DNA from: an uncultured Psychrosphaera sp.
GTDB lineage: Bacteria > Pseudomonadota > Gammaproteobacteria > Enterobacterales > Alteromonadaceae
Length of the DNA: 64,000 nt
NCBI RefSeq assembly: GCF_947500655.1
Contig: NZ_CANMSK010000001.1
Location: 372,001-436,000, forward strand
Direction: 5' to 3'
The translations under genes and the position numbers were made by a program. This document shows, one piece after another, positions 61,564 through 64,000 of the stretch. A model generated the notes under the pieces. It saw only the letters and a program-made list of their open reading frames with translations, did no database searches and was not told the origin of the DNA. The first letter of the stretch is position 1. The number at the start of each line of letters is the position of its first letter.

Positions 61564-62748
61564 CTACACCATCTCAACAGCAATAGCCGTCGCCTCTCCA
61601 CCACCAATACACAATGACGCCAAGCCTTTAGTTAACCCACGGTTTTTAAGGGCATGCAATAAAGTAACAATAATACGAGCACCTGATGCACCAAGTGGAT
61701 GACCCAAGGCACATGCGCCACCGTTTACGTTTACTTTATCCGCAGGTAAGTTCATCTCTTTCATTGCTGCCATAGTCACCATGGCAAAAGCTTCATTTAT
61801 TTCAAACAAGTCGACATCATTAGCTGTCCAACCTGCTTTGGCTAATGATTTCTCCATTGCGCCAATTGGTGCTACGGTGAATTTTTCCGGCTCAATTGAA
61901 TTAGTGCTATAACTGACAATTTTAGCCAGTGGAGTTAATCCACGTTTTGCAGCTTCTGACTGTTTCATTAACACTAATGCCGCTGCTCCATCACTAATTG
62001 ATGATGAGTTTGCGGCAGTAATAGTGCCGTCTTTTGCAAAGGCTGGACGTAAGGTTGGAATTTTATCCATTCTAGCCTTTCCCGGTTGTTCATCTACCGA
62101 CACGACATAATCACCTTTACGTGATTTCACCGTTACAGGTGACACTTCGCTGTCAAAGTCGCCACTGGCAATAGCACCTTGTGCGCGCGTTAATGAGCGA
62201 ATTGCATATTGGTCTAACGCTTCACGAGTAAAGTTAAATTCATCTGAAGTGTCTTGCGCAAAACAGCCCATGGCTTTGCCATGGTACGCATCTTCAAGAC
62301 CGTCTAAGAACATGTGATCCATCGCCTTGCCATGACCCATACGCATACCGCCACGGGCATTTGGCAACATATAAGGTGCGTTTGACATACTTTCAAATCC
62401 ACCAACAACCGCTACGTCAATAGACCCAGCTGTAATTGAATCGGCAGCCATCATGGCCGCTTTCATACCTGAGCCACATACTTTATTTATGGTGGTTGCA
62501 CCGGCGGCTAAATGCACGCCCGCTTTAATAGCGGCTTGACGTGCTGGGGCTTGCCCCAAACCTGCTGGTAAGACACAGCCCATAATAACTTCGTCAATGT
62601 CGTTGCCAGTAATACCTGCTTTTTCTATTGCGGCAGCAATAGCGGTTGCACCAAGCTCCGGAGCAGCTAACGATGAAAGACAGCCCTGAAAACCACCTAA
62701 TGGCGTACGTTGAGCCGAAACAATAACGATAGGATCTTGATTAGACAT
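61564..62748 (-). CDS. acetyl-CoA C-acyltransferase (thiolase)
   Basis: 394 residues, full-length thiolase of the AtoB/PhaA/acetoacetyl-CoA thiolase type. Catalytic residues: Cys91 in 'TTINKVCGSGMKAAMMA', His in 'GGACALGHPLGASGARIIVT' and Cys in 'LASLCIGGGEATAIAVEMV'. It cleaves acetoacetyl-CoA with CoA to two acetyl-CoA (or the reverse). It is divergent from liuR and the isovaleryl-CoA dehydrogenase gene, so it should complete the leucine pathway end product acetoacetate/acetoacetyl-CoA. AGAGG ribosome-binding site. Confidence 0.95.
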   Translation of the reverse strand: MSNQDPIVIVSAQRTPLGGFQGCLSSLAAPELGATAIAAAIEKAGITGNDIDEVIMGCVLPAGLGQAPARQAAIKAGVHLAAGATTINKVCGSGMKAAMMAADSITAGSIDVAVVGGFESMSNAPYMLPNARGGMRMGHGKAMDHMFLDGLEDAYHGKAMGCFAQDTSDEFNFTREALDQYAIRSLTRAQGAIASGDFDSEVSPVTVKSRKGDYVVSVDEQPGKARMDKIPTLRPAFAKDGTITAANSSSISDGAAALVLMKQSEAAKRGLTPLAKIVSYSTNSIEPEKFTVAPIGAMEKSLAKAGWTANDVDLFEINEAFAMVTMAAMKEMNLPADKVNVNGGACALGHPLGASGARIIVTLLHALKNRGLTKGLASLCIGGGEATAIAVEMV

Positions 62749-62784
62749 GATTAAAACCTCTGTTGAATTCGTGAATATTTATTT

Positions 62785-62985
62785 TTTGACTTAAGCTGTA
62801 AGCCGTAAGCCGTAAGCCTTAAGTTGTAAGCTGTAAGCTGTAAGCTGTAAGCCTTAAGTTGTAAGCTTTTTTCTTTTGCTTTTCACTTAAAACTTATGGC
62901 TTACAGCTTAAAACTGCTTCTCTTTTGCTTTTCACTTAAAGCTTATGGCTTACAGCTTAAAACTGCTTTTGGTAAAGCTTACAAC
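62785..62985. repeat. heptamer array and 45-bp direct repeat
   Basis: 62793-62870: degenerate tandem heptamers TAAGCTG / TAAGCCG / TAAGCCT. 62873-62970: two direct copies of a ~45-bp unit containing TTTTGCTTTTCACTTAAA and CTTATGGCTTACAGCTTAAA; the second half is complementary in content to the heptamers, so long hairpins can form. It lies in the divergent promoter region of the thiolase and liuR. Confidence 0.85.
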
Positions 62986-63006
62986 TTTTTTACTTTATTT
63001 TATAGC

Positions 63007-63022
63007 TTTACGTTAACGTAAA
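63007..63022. promoter_or_regulatory. LiuR-type operator
   Basis: Perfect 16-bp palindrome TTTACGTTAACGTAAA, 62 bp upstream of the MerR-type regulator start and between divergent thiolase and liu genes. It agrees with the gammaproteobacterial LiuR site as I remember it and is placed to control both directions. Confidence 0.75.
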
Positions 63023-63084
63023 CTTACCCTATGATAAATTTCTACTGTAAATACAAAGATAGTAAATAAATTTAGGAATTAAAC

Positions 63085-63471
63085 ATGGCAACTGACCAAG
63101 CTGTAAAATTTAGTATTAGTGATCTGGCCAAAGAATTTGACATCACCACTCGCAGTATTCGGTTTTATGAAGACCAAGGTTTATTAGCCCCTGAGCGTAA
63201 AGGTCAGACTCGAATATATTCAGTGAAAGACAGAGTAAGACTTAAGTTGGTTTTACGCGGTAAACGCTTGGGGTTTACGCTGGCAGAAACAAAAACTATT
63301 TTTGACTTATACGACACAGAAAAAACCGAACAGCGTCAGCTGGAAACTATGCTTGAGTTAATCGCCAGTAAAAAACAAATATTAGCCCAACAATTACTGG
63401 ACATAACGTCTGTTATGGATGACTTGGAACAATTAGAAAAGAACTGTAACGACACATTAAAGCAGCTTTAA
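63085..63471 (+). CDS. liuR: MerR-family regulator LiuR
   Basis: 128 residues. The MerR winged-helix DNA-binding domain is 'KFSISDLAKEFDITTRSIRF', 'YEDQGLLAPERKGQTRIYSV' and 'RLKLVLRGKRLGFTLAETKT', with a C-terminal dimerisation helix ('QLETMLELIASKKQILAQQL'). Its position between a divergent thiolase and the isovaleryl-CoA dehydrogenase gene, downstream of a palindromic operator, identifies it as the branched-chain amino acid/fatty acid catabolism regulator LiuR. It has no metal-binding cysteines typical of MerR metal sensors. Confidence 0.9.
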   Translation: MATDQAVKFSISDLAKEFDITTRSIRFYEDQGLLAPERKGQTRIYSVKDRVRLKLVLRGKRLGFTLAETKTIFDLYDTEKTEQRQLETMLELIASKKQILAQQLLDITSVMDDLEQLEKNCNDTLKQL

Positions 63472-63552
63472 ACATACTTTATAAAACAGCATTAATAGCT
63501 GTAATACCAGTAATCAAAAAAATAATAATAATTAAAAATAAGAGACAAACTT

Positions 63553-64000
63553 ATGATCAGCACATTCTCATCAATCAACTTTAATCTTGGCGAAACCGTA
63601 GACATGATCCGCGACCAAGTAAACGCCTTTTCCCGTGACGAAATTGCGCCAAGAGCGGCACAAATCGACATCGACAATGAATTCCCAACTGACTTATGGC
63701 GCAAATTTGGCGATATGGGTTTATTGGGTATGACGGTTGATGAGCAATACGGTGGTTCTGGTTTAGGTTACTTGGAACACGTGGTCACTATGCAAGAGAT
63801 CAGCCGAGCCTCAGCCTCTGTTGGCTTGAGCTACGGCGCTATGTCTAACCTTTGTTTAAACCAATTAAACAAAAACGGTACTCATGAACAAAAAGCCAAA
63901 TACTTACCAAAACTTTGTACTGGTGAGCACGTTGGCGCATTGGCAATGTCAGAGCCCAATGCAGGTTCAGACGTTGTTAGCATGAAACTGAAAGCTGAGA
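63553..64000 (+). CDS. liuA: isovaleryl-CoA dehydrogenase (partial, runs off window)
   Basis: The first ~149 residues from the ATG at 63553. '[20 protein letters not shown]', '[20 protein letters not shown]', '[20 protein letters not shown]', '[20 protein letters not shown]', '[20 protein letters not shown]' are typical of the isovaleryl-CoA dehydrogenase subgroup of acyl-CoA dehydrogenases (FAD, matrix/cytosolic). It oxidises isovaleryl-CoA in leucine breakdown. First structural gene of the liu operon after liuR; the frame is intact to the window edge. Confidence 0.92.
   Translation, partial: MISTFSSINFNLGETVDMIRDQVNAFSRDEIAPRAAQIDIDNEFPTDLWRKFGDMGLLGMTVDEQYGGSGLGYLEHVVTMQEISRASASVGLSYGAMSNLCLNQLNKNGTHEQKAKYLPKLCTGEHVGALAMSEPNAGSDVVSMKLKAE

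Noticed and set aside
1..64000. tRNA, rRNA or named riboswitches
   Set aside because: None was recognised by eye on either strand; a covariance search would be needed to exclude small RNAs.

Overview
The window reads as chromosome from a marine gammaproteobacterium of the order Alteromonadales, most likely the family Colwelliaceae (Colwellia or Thalassotalea type). This is inferred from the low G+C by eye, the core genes (syd, queF, a RraB-type gene, a liu leucine-degradation cluster, a short CstA), the many TonB-dependent receptors, lipoproteins and GGDEF proteins, and characteristic dispersed non-coding repeats. No rRNA, tRNA, CRISPR array, integrase or intact transposase was recognised.

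Layout. 1-3.9 kb is a conserved core block: DUF3192 lipoprotein, small coiled-coil protein, syd, queF, RraB-type gene, radical SAM protein. 3.9-7.2 kb is accessory: a KAP-type P-loop ATPase gene between two identical 68-bp direct repeats. 7.2-16.1 kb is a repeat-rich region of small hypothetical genes. It contains six full and two partial copies of a ~215-bp repeat. Each full copy ends in an integron-type core site (GTTAGGT or GTTATGT-like), usually followed within about 25 bp by the start codon of a small plus-strand gene. The ends of several of these genes carry the reverse complement of their own start junction, as integron gene cassettes do. I interpret it as a cassette array without integrase (CALIN-type). 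16.7-55.7 kb is largely ordinary chromosome: oleate hydratase, a metallo-beta-lactamase-fold lipoprotein, YHYH lipoprotein, an S9 peptidase with a TonB-dependent receptor, a VOC-YceI fusion, a second receptor, PhoD, CstA, a DsbA-family protein, two GGDEF proteins, sulfotransferase, AraC regulator, PEBP protein, cis/trans fatty-acid isomerase, GNAT-nitrilase fusion, an NLP cytolysin-like protein, DUF2254, amidase and a PQQ sugar dehydrogenase-like protein. 55.9-60.9 kb holds a second cassette-like array, on the minus strand, with an OLD-family ATPase/Toprim nuclease gene, two DUF2971-type genes and a small unknown gene. 61.0-61.5 kb has an inverted copy of the repeat family that flanks the KAP gene. 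61.5 kb to the end is leucine/acyl-CoA catabolism: thiolase, a MerR-type regulator (LiuR) with a palindromic operator, and a truncated isovaleryl-CoA dehydrogenase.

The most interesting signals are the two integrase-less cassette arrays. They lie about 45 kb apart in opposite orientation and share a near-identical ~77-bp attC-like segment. One has collected a large nuclease gene of a phage-defence type; the other is built around a repeated ORF-less 215-bp unit that brings its recombination core right up to the next start codon. The cassette interpretation rests on visible core sites and matched ends. The functions of most cassette genes are unknown.
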